A stretch of DNA of 14,527 nucleotides from an uncultured Bacilli bacterium (lineage in GTDB: Bacteria; Bacillota_I; Bacilli_A; RF39; UBA660). The stretch is from the NCBI GenBank assembly GCA_944332505.1, contig CALVKC010000022.1:1-14527 (forward strand). Direction: 5' to 3'. The translations under genes were made by a program, and so were the position numbers. Of the stretch, positions 6,982 to 13,469 are shown one piece after another. Each line of letters starts with the position of its first letter. Position 1 is the first letter of the stretch. The notes under the pieces were generated by a model. The model ran no database searches. It was not told the origin of the DNA and saw nothing but the letters and a program-made list of their open reading frames with translations.

Positions 6982-7822
6982 ATATACCACACGGTAGAAC
7001 TAATCCATTTTTGCTTATCGGTAGTCCTATCTCTCCATTGTCTACTTTACCACCATATTTTTTCTCTAAAGTAATTTTTAAAATATTATATAATACTGTA
7101 CTTGATATTCCTGTTGTATACGCATTTATTAAGAAAAATAATGGTTCGTCACTTAATAATTCACTACATTTTTTTACTAAATATGCTAGGTTGTGTTCTA
7201 GTTTCCAGACTTCACCACTTGGACCCCTTCCATAACTTGGTGGGTCCATTACAATCGCATCATATTTGTTTCCTCTTCTTATTTCTCTTTCTACAAATTT
7301 CAGACAATCATCTACTATAAATCTTATATAATTGTTTTCTAAATGACTTAATTGCATGTTTTCTTTTGCCCAAGCAACCATTCCTTTAGAAGCATCAACG
7401 TGTACTACATCTGCTCCTGCTCTACTGCAAGCAATGGTTGCTGCCCCAGTATATGCAAATAAATTTAAAACTTTAATTTTGCGATTTGAATTTCTTATTT
7501 TTTCCATCATAAAATCCCAGTTAGTTGCTTGCTCCGGAAATAAACCTGTGTGTTTAAAATTTGTTGGACTTACTTTAAATGTTAAATCCTTGTAATTTAT
7601 TGTCCAATATTCTGGTAAAGTCTCATTAAATTCCCAATGACCTCCGCCATCTTTGTAACGATAATATGTTCCACTAACATTATTCCATTCTTCATCTTTT
7701 TCTACTGGCCACATCGCAGATGGTTCTGGCCTTCTTAATATAATATTTCCCCAACGTTCTAATTTTTCCCCTTCACCTGCAGCAAGGCATTCATAATCTT
7801 GCCATTCATCACTTATTCTCAT
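6962..7822 (-). CDS. Class I SAM-dependent methyltransferase, RlmI-like
   Basis: About 286 residues. KVLNLFAYTGAATIACSRAG (about 117-136) is SAM-binding motif I, HVDASKGMVAWAKEN is motif II, DDCLKFV is motif III, and MDPPSYGRG (about 192-200) is motif IV. The family covers 23S rRNA cytosine C5 methyltransferases (RlmI type), but there is no N-terminal PUA domain; instead the protein starts with EWQDYECLAAGEGEKLERWG, typical of a short Firmicutes form. The exact base modified is unknown. The first ATG (7837) lies at the predicted transcription start. The ATG at 7822 has GGAG (7832-7835) nine bases upstream and gives the usual M-R-I-S-D-E-W start, so it is preferred. It overlaps the RluA-type gene. 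Confidence 0.88.
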   Translation of the reverse strand: MRISDEWQDYECLAAGEGEKLERWGNIILRRPEPSAMWPVEKDEEWNNVSGTYYRYKDGGGHWEFNETLPEYWTINYKDLTFKVSPTNFKHTGLFPEQATNWDFMMEKIRNSNRKIKVLNLFAYTGAATIACSRAGADVVHVDASKGMVAWAKENMQLSHLENNYIRFIVDDCLKFVEREIRRGNKYDAIVMDPPSYGRGPSGEVWKLEHNLAYLVKKCSELLSDEPLFFLINAYTTGISSTVLYNILKITLEKKYGGKVDNGEIGLPISKNGLVLPCGIYGRWQN

Positions 7823-7844
7823 ACTTTTTTTCTCCATTACATTA

Positions 7845-7853
7845 ATTATATCA
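7845..7853 (-). promoter_or_regulatory. Extended -10 promoter of the methyltransferase-RluA operon
   Basis: TTTTGATATAAT on the minus strand (TATAAT at 7845-7850). The -35 region is poor. The start of transcription is predicted near 7838, so the leader to the ATG at 7822 is about 16 bases and carries GGAG. Confidence 0.55.
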
Positions 7854-7883
7854 AAATTTTTGTGTTATAGCATTTTATTTATT

Positions 7884-7907
7884 AAAAAACCTCGAAATAT
7901 TCGAGGT
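7884..7907 (-). terminator. Rho-independent terminator of rplM-rpsI
   Basis: ACCTCGAA (7900-7907 on the minus strand), a three-base loop and TTCGAGGT (7889-7896) form an 8-bp hairpin followed by six T residues. It lies 13 bases after the rpsI stop and is the most GC-rich hairpin in the window. Confidence 0.9.
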
Positions 7908-7919
7908 AAAATTTCTGTT

Positions 7920-8339
7920 TTATCTTTTTGAAAATTGTGGTGCTCTACGAGCTTTTTTAAGACCGTATTTCTTTCTTTCTTTAACTCTTGGATCTCTAGT
8001 AATAAAGCCAGCATTTTTTAAAATATGTCTATAACTATCTTCTCTAGTTTGATCAGTATTGCTATCAAATTCTAATAATGCTTTGGTAATTCCTAAACGA
8101 ATTGCTCCAGTTTGACCAGAAAATCCACCTCCGGAAACATTAACATCAATATCAAATCTGTTTTCATTTCCAGTGGCTACTAATGGTTGTTTTAAGTCCA
8201 TTACTAGTGTTGCATATGGCATGTAGTCTTCTACTGCTACTCCATTAACTGTGATGTTTCCTGTTCCACCAGTAAGTCTTACTCTAGCAACACTTCTTTT
8301 TCTTCTTCCTGTTGCACACCATTCTTGTTTCTTACTCAT
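7920..8339 (-). CDS. rpsI: Ribosomal protein S9 (uS9)
   Basis: A 139-residue protein with the S9 hallmarks: [14 protein letters not shown] (9-22), a central [15 protein letters not shown] segment, and the basic tail ending in [12 protein letters not shown], whose last residues reach the decoding region of the 30S subunit. Length is normal. A strong SD (GGGAGGA) overlaps the stop codon of rplM, nine bases upstream. The two genes are the conserved L13-S9 operon, and a terminator follows. Confidence 0.98.
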   Translation of the reverse strand: MSKKQEWCATGRRKRSVARVRLTGGTGNITVNGVAVEDYMPYATLVMDLKQPLVATGNENRFDIDVNVSGGGFSGQTGAIRLGITKALLEFDSNTDQTREDSYRHILKNAGFITRDPRVKERKKYGLKKARRAPQFSKR

Positions 8340-8348
8340 AAATCCTCC

Positions 8349-8780
8349 CTATTTAATCTCTAAAGCTACTGGCTTTTGAGCTTCGTGTTTATGTTCACTT
8401 CCACGATATACAAATAGTTTCTTACCCATTGCTCTACCTAATCTATTGTGAGGAAGCATTCCTTTAATAGCTCTTTCAACCATTTCTTCAGGATACTTTT
8501 CAATCATTTCTTTAGCACTTCTTTCACGAAGTCCTCCAGGATAACCTGAATGATTGTAATATTTTTTGTCTTCTAATTTGTTGCCTGTTAAATTGATTTT
8601 TTCAGCATTAATTACTATAACATAGTCTCCACAATCAACATGTGGTGTGTATGTTGCTTTGTGTTTTCCACGTAGAACGCTAGCAACTTGTGTTGCTAAA
8701 CGACCTAATGTCTTACCTTCAGCATCTACTACATACCATTTTCTTTCAACAGTTTCTTTTTTTTGCATAAATGTTTTCAT
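8349..8780 (-). CDS. rplM: Ribosomal protein L13 (uL13)
   Basis: A 143-residue protein of the 50S subunit with the family landmarks [51 protein letters not shown] and [15 protein letters not shown]. An ATG at 8795 would extend it by five residues. The ATG at 8780 has AAAGGA six bases upstream and gives the normal M-K-T-F-M start, so it is preferred. It is first in the rplM-rpsI operon, behind the strongest consensus promoter of the window, with a structured leader that could bind L13 itself. Confidence 0.97.
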   Translation of the reverse strand: MKTFMQKKETVERKWYVVDAEGKTLGRLATQVASVLRGKHKATYTPHVDCGDYVIVINAEKINLTGNKLEDKKYYNHSGYPGGLRERSAKEMIEKYPEEMVERAIKGMLPHNRLGRAMGKKLFVYRGSEHKHEAQKPVALEIK

Positions 8781-8852
8781 AATTTTTCCTTTCATTATGT
8801 TTGCTCTTTAATTTTCCCACGATTAAATAACTCACATAAATAAAATGTACCG
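8781..8852 (-). promoter_or_regulatory. rplM leader with two small hairpins, possible L13 autoregulatory site
   Basis: The predicted leader is about 72 bases, much longer than other leaders in this window. It can form a small hairpin (ACAT 8845-8848 with ATGT 8834-8837) and a second one, TTTAAT (8822-8827) with ATTAAA (8807-8812), closing a nine-base loop CGTGGGAAA. The loop is GC-rich in a very AT-rich leader. L13 leaders that control rplM are known in Firmicutes, but I cannot confirm a match to that consensus by eye. Confidence 0.35.
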
Positions 8853-8858
8853 ATTAAA

Positions 8859-8887
8859 ATTATATGAAAAAAAATGCTAAAAGTCAA
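8859..8887 (-). promoter_or_regulatory. Strong promoter of rplM-rpsI
   Basis: TTGACT (8882-8887), a 17-base spacer, then TATAAT (8859-8864) on the minus strand: eleven of twelve consensus positions. Transcription is predicted to start near 8852. The -35 lies across the loop and descending arm of the terminator of the upstream gene. Confidence 0.75.
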
Positions 8888-8904
8888 ATGATTTTAAGCA
8901 TTTT
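8867..8904 (-). terminator. Terminator of the 9175-9816 / 8894-9175 gene pair
   Basis: On the minus strand AAAATGCT (8897-8904), a bulged T and AAAA pair with TTTT and AGCATTTT (8871-8882), enclosing a nine-base loop; further T residues (8867-8870) follow. The TAA stop of the small gene (8894-8896) lies in the ascending arm, and the rplM -35 box lies in the loop and descending arm. Confidence 0.65.
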
Positions 8905-9175
8905 CTTCAAAATCTGGTAAATTTTTTAAAAATTCATCTAATAAATGAGATTCTTTTATACTTTTATAAAACTCCGGTAGCAAAGTTTTGATTAATTCAT
9001 GATTATTAACTTCTGTTAATTTATCATTTTCTTTTCTTTGACATATTATAATATCATCGTTTTTTTCTTTGTTTAATAAACAATAATACGTATTGTTATC
9101 TTTTTTAGCAATTGATCCTACTATGTATTCTTGATTGTTATCTAACGTTAATACATCTAATAGTTCTATTTCCAT
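8894..9175 (-). CDS. Small acidic protein, DUF1292-like
   Basis: A 93-residue acidic cytoplasmic protein. Its first half (DVLTLDNNQEYIVGSIAKKDNNTYYCLL) has a beta-strand pattern like DUF1292/YrzB proteins, where an expression such as 'gkeY.vl....' is followed by an acidic strand. The second half is helical. The match is by general pattern only and could be wrong. The start codon overlaps the stop of the membrane-protein gene (TAATG), with AGGAG about ten bases upstream, so the two are translationally coupled. Function is unknown. Confidence 0.65.
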   Translation of the reverse strand: MEIELLDVLTLDNNQEYIVGSIAKKDNNTYYCLLNKEKNDDIIICQRKENDKLTEVNNHELIKTLLPEFYKSIKESHLLDEFLKNLPDFEENA

Positions 9176-9816
9176 TATCTACTTTCTCCTCTTTCTTCTA
9201 AGTCCATACTTTTTAAAGTCCTATCTATTTTTTCACTTAATTCTTTTAAATTGGCTCTATCTAATAAACATATTATCATACTGCTTAAACTTATATACTT
9301 ACCCGCATTCCCAAGTGCTGTAACTATCCCAACTAAATATTTTTCTACACTTCCATAATCAAGTGTTTCACCAAATGGAATAACTAATAATCGAGTTATT
9401 AAATGTAAAGCAATTGCTAATAAAGCTGATTTTATTGCTACTTCTTTGCGATCTTCTGTATTTTTACTATATCCAACTTTTTTCGTTATCAAATAACTTT
9501 TTGCCTCTTCTTCATCATTTATTTCTAATAATCTTAAATCTGTGTTTAATTTTTCAATATTAAATTTTACATCACTCATCTCAGATAATGCTTTTACTAA
9601 GTATAAAATACTACCTAATGTAACTCCAACTATGCCTATGCTTAATAAACTAATTACAAATTCTCTAATATTGCCCATTGAAAAACCTAAATTTGCATAG
9701 TTCATTATTGTTACTAATGCTGACGTTAAGATAATCATTTTACTAATTGCTACATTATCTTCTTGTAATTTCTGTTTGTTTTTTTCTAATTTTGTTATTT
9801 TATATTCTCTTTCCAT
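9175..9816 (-). CDS. Four-helix membrane protein with coiled ends, unknown
   Basis: A 213-residue protein with a charged, probably coiled-coil N-terminus (1-26). Two hydrophobic segments follow at about 27-48 and 52-77. A charged cytoplasmic stretch of about 45 residues comes next, then two more hydrophobic segments at about 126-146 and 158-186, and an acidic helical tail. I do not recognise the family. It stands between truA and rplM, where Firmicutes normally have nothing, and is expressed from its own promoter inside the end of truA. The SD is AGGTGAGGGAG just before the ATG. It lacks the Ala-Arg-Gly-type coupling motifs expected of EcfT, so it does not look like a displaced EcfT. Confidence 0.75.
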   Translation of the reverse strand: MEREYKITKLEKNKQKLQEDNVAISKMIILTSALVTIMNYANLGFSMGNIREFVISLLSIGIVGVTLGSILYLVKALSEMSDVKFNIEKLNTDLRLLEINDEEEAKSYLITKKVGYSKNTEDRKEVAIKSALLAIALHLITRLLVIPFGETLDYGSVEKYLVGIVTALGNAGKYISLSSMIICLLDRANLKELSEKIDRTLKSMDLEERGESR

Positions 9817-9831
9817 AACTCCCTCACCTAA

Positions 9832-9860
9832 ATTATATCAAAAACTATACTTAATATCAA
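9832..9860 (-). promoter_or_regulatory. Promoter inside the 3' end of truA
   Basis: TTGATA (9855-9860), a 17-base spacer, then TGA-TATAAT (TATAAT at 9832-9837) on the minus strand: a near-consensus -35 plus an extended -10. It drives the 9175-9816 and 8894-9175 genes. Transcription is predicted to start near 9825, nine bases before the ATG. Confidence 0.65.
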
Positions 9861-10560
9861 TTAAATATAAACCTTCTGCTGGGGCTACATTTAATTTTTT
9901 ATCTATTTTAGGATTATTTAGCATACTAATTAATACTTCTTTTTCAACTTTGCCTTTTCCTATGTCTATTAAAGCTCCAACTAAATGCCTTACCATGTAT
10001 CTATAAAAACCTATACCTTTAAATGTAAATATTACTATATTTTTTGCTTTTCTTATTTTTATGCTATTAATTGTTGTTATGTAGTCATCTCGATATCCAC
10101 TTACAAAATTTTGAAAGTCATGTGTTCCTATAAAAATTTCTGCTGCAGACCGCATTTTGTTAATGTCTAAATCATAATTTATTTGATAAAAATAACCCTC
10201 TTTACTTTTATCCTTACCTATATAAATTTTGTATTGATAAGTTTTTTCTATTACATTATACCTAGCATGAAAATCATCTTTTACTTGTCTAATACTATTT
10301 ATTTTTATCTCATGATTAAATAATTTATTTATTTCTTTAATTTCTTTGTTAGTAACTTTTTTAGTTATATCAAAGTGGGCTCCTTGATTTAAAGCATGAA
10401 CTTTAGCATCTGTTCTACCACTGCCTTTAATAATTATTTCTTCTTTAAAATAATTACTTAATACTTTTTCAATTGTCCCTTGAACATTTTTATGTTCTTT
10501 TTGTCTTTGAAATCCTTTAAATTTTGTCCCATCATAGGAAAATTTTATTAAGTATCTCAT
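9838..10560 (-). CDS. truA: tRNA pseudouridine synthase A
   Basis: A 240-residue enzyme that makes pseudouridine at positions 38-40 of the tRNA anticodon arm. Landmarks are IKFSYDGTKFKGFQRQ at the start, the catalytic motif GSGRTDAKVHALNQ (Asp in RTD, about residue 52), DDFHARYNV, KTYQYKIY, THDFQNF and YRYMVRHLVGALIDIG. One small departure: the position after RTDA is Lys where Gly is common. The ATG overlaps the stop of the upstream gene (ATGA), with TAGGA as SD. In Firmicutes, truA usually follows ecfA1-ecfA2-ecfT and precedes rplM-rpsI; here the same neighbours appear in altered form. Confidence 0.96.
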   Translation of the reverse strand: MRYLIKFSYDGTKFKGFQRQKEHKNVQGTIEKVLSNYFKEEIIIKGSGRTDAKVHALNQGAHFDITKKVTNKEIKEINKLFNHEIKINSIRQVKDDFHARYNVIEKTYQYKIYIGKDKSKEGYFYQINYDLDINKMRSAAEIFIGTHDFQNFVSGYRDDYITTINSIKIRKAKNIVIFTFKGIGFYRYMVRHLVGALIDIGKGKVEKEVLISMLNNPKIDKKLNVAPAEGLYLIDIKYSF

Positions 10561-11102
10561 GATTTTATCCTATAAATTGCTTTTAATAATTCATCTAATT
10601 CCGTGTATTGATCTAATCTTATTCCTTGTTCTTCACTTCTATTTATAAATTCCACTATTTTGGGTAAATCTATGTATTTTTCTAAATATTTATCAAATAT
10701 TGTAGTTGTTTCATATACTATTTTATCTTCATCAAATACATATATGTGATCTACACAATTTAAAAATATGTCACCGCTTTTGTCAATTAATATTACTTTT
10801 CTTCCATAATTAGTTATTTTTTTAAATAAATTTTGAAAGTATTCAATATCCTTTTTTAACATACCTTTTGAAAAATTAACTAATTTTATTTCTTTGTCAT
10901 GTAGTTTTTTCGCTAATATAACTTTATTTTTGTCTTTGCTTGATAATTCTTCAAATAATGTATTTTCTTTTTCAATATCAAATTTAACCATTTTTAAGGC
11001 TTCTTCTTTTTTATAAGTTACTATTTCATTTACTCTTAAACCATCATAGTTTTCTTCTTTTTCTTCTTTTATTATTCCAATAATGTTGCCATCTAATTCC
11101 AT
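10557..11102 (-). CDS. Degenerate EcfA-type ATPase (pseudo-ATPase), second of a pair
   Basis: A 181-residue protein that aligns by eye with the C-terminal two thirds of ECF-transporter ATPases (EcfA). EEALKMVKFDIE (33-44) fits the helical region. ELSSKDKNKVILAKKL (52-67) stands where ELSGGQxxRVAIAGxL is expected. EIKLVNFSKGML (71-82) replaces the Walker B / D-loop LILDEPTxGLD. KVILIDKSGD (102-111) replaces IILVTHDMxD, and the tail YIDLPKIVEF matches the EcfA tail (LDLPEIxxx). Signature, Walker B Asp/Glu and H-loop His are all replaced, and no Walker A is present, so ATP hydrolysis is not expected. The SD is strong (GTGGAGGAT). It overlaps the previous gene by 10 bases and truA by 4. That it still binds nucleotide or a partner is inference. 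Confidence 0.7.
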   Translation of the reverse strand: MELDGNIIGIIKEEKEENYDGLRVNEIVTYKKEEALKMVKFDIEKENTLFEELSSKDKNKVILAKKLHDKEIKLVNFSKGMLKKDIEYFQNLFKKITNYGRKVILIDKSGDIFLNCVDHIYVFDEDKIVYETTTIFDKYLEKYIDLPKIVEFINRSEEQGIRLDQYTELDELLKAIYRIKS

Positions 11103-11566
11103 AAATCCTCCACTAAAGTAGAAATATCATAATATACTTTTTGAAATATGTCATAATAGTTTAATTGAGTTGATAAGTCTACCGCAAATGGTAAACCATA
11201 TCCTAACTTTTTTAAATCCTTTTCTTTTTTTAATACTTCTTTTGTACTTCCTTCTAGAACTATATTTGAATCTTTATATACCACTAAATTGTTTGCATAT
11301 AAAACATCTTCTATATTGCTTGTTATTATAATGTAATTAATCTTTTGTCTAATTAATAATTCTAATATTTCTTCTTTTTCTTCTTCTTTTAAATAATAAA
11401 ATGTTTCCCTAAAAACAATTGTTTTTGATGAAAAAAATTCTATTTTCTTCTTTAAATCAATATATCCTAAATTTTCTATTATTGGATATTCTTTAAATTG
11501 TTCCATAAAGGCATTATCTATATTATCATTTAATATTACATAGTTTTTATCACTTTCTATTTTCAT
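11093..11566 (-). CDS. Degenerate EcfA-type ATPase (pseudo-ATPase), first of a pair
   Basis: A 157-residue protein whose middle and end follow the EcfA pattern. KTIVFRETFYYLKEEEKEEIL (49-68) stands for LLILDEPTxxLDPKGRxEIL, with the Walker B Asp replaced by Arg but Glu54 kept. YIIITSNIEDVLYANNLVVY (78-97) stands for IILVTHDMEEVxxADRVIVM, with the H-loop His lost. IVLEGSTKEVLKK and LKKLGYGLPFAVDLSTQL match the typical EcfA tail. Only about 48 residues precede the Walker B region; YVILNDNIDNAF (9-20) may be the remnant of the Walker A strand. The helical domain and LSGGQ are gone. The start (SD AGGAAA) lies 17 bases inside whiA. Intact frame, SD and tight overlaps indicate an expressed protein rather than a decaying gene. 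Confidence 0.7.
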   Translation of the reverse strand: MKIESDKNYVILNDNIDNAFMEQFKEYPIIENLGYIDLKKKIEFFSSKTIVFRETFYYLKEEEKEEILELLIRQKINYIIITSNIEDVLYANNLVVYKDSNIVLEGSTKEVLKKEKDLKKLGYGLPFAVDLSTQLNYYDIFQKVYYDISTLVEDLWN

Positions 11567-12482
11567 GATTTTTCCTACTTTCTTTGTGTCTATTAACTAA
11601 TTCATTAATCTTTATAAAATGATGATTTATTCCGGATTTACCAATTTTATAATCCATTTCATTGCTTATTATTTCCGCTAGTTCTTGATAACTTAACTCT
11701 GGATATTTTAATCTAGCATTGGCTACTATTTTTGTCTTGTCATCAAGCAAATTAAATAAATCTTCCTTTTGTAAATATTTAATGTTTTCAACTTGCTTTT
11801 GTCCTGTTTTAAAAGTTTTTTCTTGATTGGCTATTTCACAGTTATTAAGCCTGTTTACCATATTTTTATGATCTTTGTATATTCTTATGTCTTCAAAATA
11901 AAATAGGGAATTTGTTGCTTTAAATAATTTTATTAAATCACTGATACTTTCACTGGCTTTTATATAAATGACTATTCTATATCCTCTTTTTATACTCTTT
12001 GCATTTAACTTAAAGTAATTTAAAAGATTTAATACTTGTTGAGCTAATTTTTCTTTGGTAAATATAAATTCTAAATGATATCCACTTGTACTTGGATTAG
12101 ATACGTTTCCAACTGCTAAGAAGGCTCCGGATAGAAAAGAAATTTTTTCTTCATCACTTACTAAAAATTCAATGTTTTTTTTGTTTCCTATATCTATTGA
12201 ATCTTTTATCTTTTCTATGTCGTCTTTTATGTTTAAAATATATATTTGTTTGGTTTTAAATCTTTTTTGTAATCTAATTGTTATTGCTGGTGTAACATTA
12301 TATATCATTTTTATTTCTTGATATAGTCTTCTTGCTATACTTGCATTTTCTAATGTTATTGTTAATTCCTTTTTACTAAATTTTCCTAAACAATTTAAAA
12401 AAGAGATTAATTCATATTGTGCTTCAATTATATTTATCTCATTTTTAGCCATTTCTTCTTTTAATGATGTTGTAAATGTCAT
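11550..12482 (-). CDS. whiA: WhiA DNA-binding protein
   Basis: A 310-residue protein with WhiA architecture. The N-terminal part starts with FTTSLKEEMAKNE. A LAGLIDADG-homing-endonuclease-like domain includes FLSGAFLAVGNVSNPSTSGY (117-136) and lacks nuclease residues. A C-terminal helix-turn-helix region covers about residues 255-295 (LSYQELAEIIS, then KIGKSGINHHFIKI). WhiA is needed for sporulation in Streptomyces and affects cell division and chromosome segregation in Bacillus. The start overlaps the yvcK stop by four bases (ATGA), the conserved yvcK-whiA pairing. The gene overlaps the first pseudo-ATPase gene by 17 bases. Confidence 0.95.
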   Translation of the reverse strand: MTFTTSLKEEMAKNEINIIEAQYELISFLNCLGKFSKKELTITLENASIARRLYQEIKMIYNVTPAITIRLQKRFKTKQIYILNIKDDIEKIKDSIDIGNKKNIEFLVSDEEKISFLSGAFLAVGNVSNPSTSGYHLEFIFTKEKLAQQVLNLLNYFKLNAKSIKRGYRIVIYIKASESISDLIKLFKATNSLFYFEDIRIYKDHKNMVNRLNNCEIANQEKTFKTGQKQVENIKYLQKEDLFNLLDDKTKIVANARLKYPELSYQELAEIISNEMDYKIGKSGINHHFIKINELVNRHKESRKNHENRK

Positions 12483-13435
12483 TTCTTGTAGCCATCCATT
12501 AAATAAGAGAATATTAAATATGCTGTTTTAAGTGAATCATGTCTGTAATATCCATCTTCTACTGTAAATAGTTTATCAGCTATAATGTGTATCTTGTTAT
12601 TTTCAAATTCTTTTAAATCAAAAATTACTGGATCTTTTAATTCTTCATTGGCATATTTTGCTGCTAATTTACTACTCATTATTGTATTGTTGGCAATTAC
12701 TATATCTATTTTATCTTTTCCTAAATATTTTTCTAAATATTTTACATGGTCAAATACTGTAAAGTCATCAGTTTCACCTGGTTGAGTAAATAAATTACAT
12801 ACATACATTTTTGGTGCTTTAGCTTCATTTATAGCTTTAACTAGTGTTTTATCTATTAAATGTGGTATTATGCTTGTTAGTAATGACCCAGATGAAAATA
12901 TAATTAAATCTGCACTTTTAATAGCACTAAATACTTTAGGATTTACTGTAAAATCTTTATCGTATTTTACATATTCAATTTTGTGAGCACATTTAGTAAT
13001 TTGTTCTTCACCATATATGCTTTTACCATCTTCCGTAATTCCTACAAGATTTATGCTATCTTCGGTTAATGGTAAAACTGTACCCTTAATATCTAATATA
13101 TCTGCAAGTATTGGTATAGCACTATCAAATGAACCTTTTAAATCAAGCAATGCTGTAAGTAAAAGGTTTTTAACAGAATGATTTCCTAAAGTTTTAGACT
13201 TTGTAAAACGATAGTTCATTAAATCCATTACATCTTGATCTATATTTGCCATACTAAGCATAACTTTTGATACATCACCAACTGCTGGAATGTTTAATTC
13301 TTTTCTAAGTCTTCCTGTGCTAGCCCCATTATCTGCAACTGTTACTACTGCTGTAATTTCTATGGGAAATAATTTTAAACCTTTAAGTAGTTGAGAAAGT
13401 CCACTTCCTCCACCAAAAATAACTATTTTTTTCAT
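12479..13435 (-). CDS. yvcK: YvcK/GlmR-family regulator (gluconeogenesis factor, CofD-like fold)
   Basis: About 318 residues from the ATG at 13435 (in-frame GTG and ATG at 13444 and 13441 are possible). The N-terminus KKIVIFGGGSGLSQLLKGLK is the nucleotide-binding loop. ITAVVTVADNGASTGRLRKE, NIPAVGDVSKVMLSMA, LGNHSVKNLLLTALLD, FSSGSLLTSIIPHL and NLFTQPGETDDF are all family landmarks. In Bacillus, YvcK/GlmR binds UDP-GlcNAc and directs carbon toward cell-wall precursors. Upstream one would expect rapZ (yvcJ); here a YitT-type gene stands instead. The weak SD GTGAT precedes ATG 13435, and an extended -10 box lies upstream. Confidence 0.95.
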   Translation of the reverse strand: MKKIVIFGGGSGLSQLLKGLKLFPIEITAVVTVADNGASTGRLRKELNIPAVGDVSKVMLSMANIDQDVMDLMNYRFTKSKTLGNHSVKNLLLTALLDLKGSFDSAIPILADILDIKGTVLPLTEDSINLVGITEDGKSIYGEEQITKCAHKIEYVKYDKDFTVNPKVFSAIKSADLIIFSSGSLLTSIIPHLIDKTLVKAINEAKAPKMYVCNLFTQPGETDDFTVFDHVKYLEKYLGKDKIDIVIANNTIMSSKLAAKYANEELKDPVIFDLKEFENNKIHIIADKLFTVEDGYYRHDSLKTAYLIFSYLMDGYKK

Positions 13436-13450
13436 ATACATCACATCTCA

Positions 13451-13459
13451 AGTATAGCA
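13451..13459 (-). promoter_or_regulatory. Possible extended -10 promoter of yvcK-whiA operon
   Basis: TGC-TATACT on the minus strand (TATACT at 13451-13456), just after the end of the YitT-type gene. The -35 is weak. Transcription would start near 13444, giving a leader of about nine bases with GTGAT as SD. Confidence 0.4.
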
Positions 13460-13469
13460 TATTTTTCTT

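Noticed and set aside
7011..7595. Several plus-strand open frames opposite the methyltransferase gene
   Set aside because: They are antisense to a clearly conserved methyltransferase, have no SD and show no family-like sequence.
9175..9816. Membrane protein as a displaced EcfT
   Set aside because: Helix arrangement and lack of the Ala-Arg-containing coupling motifs do not fit EcfT; the order relative to truA is also different.
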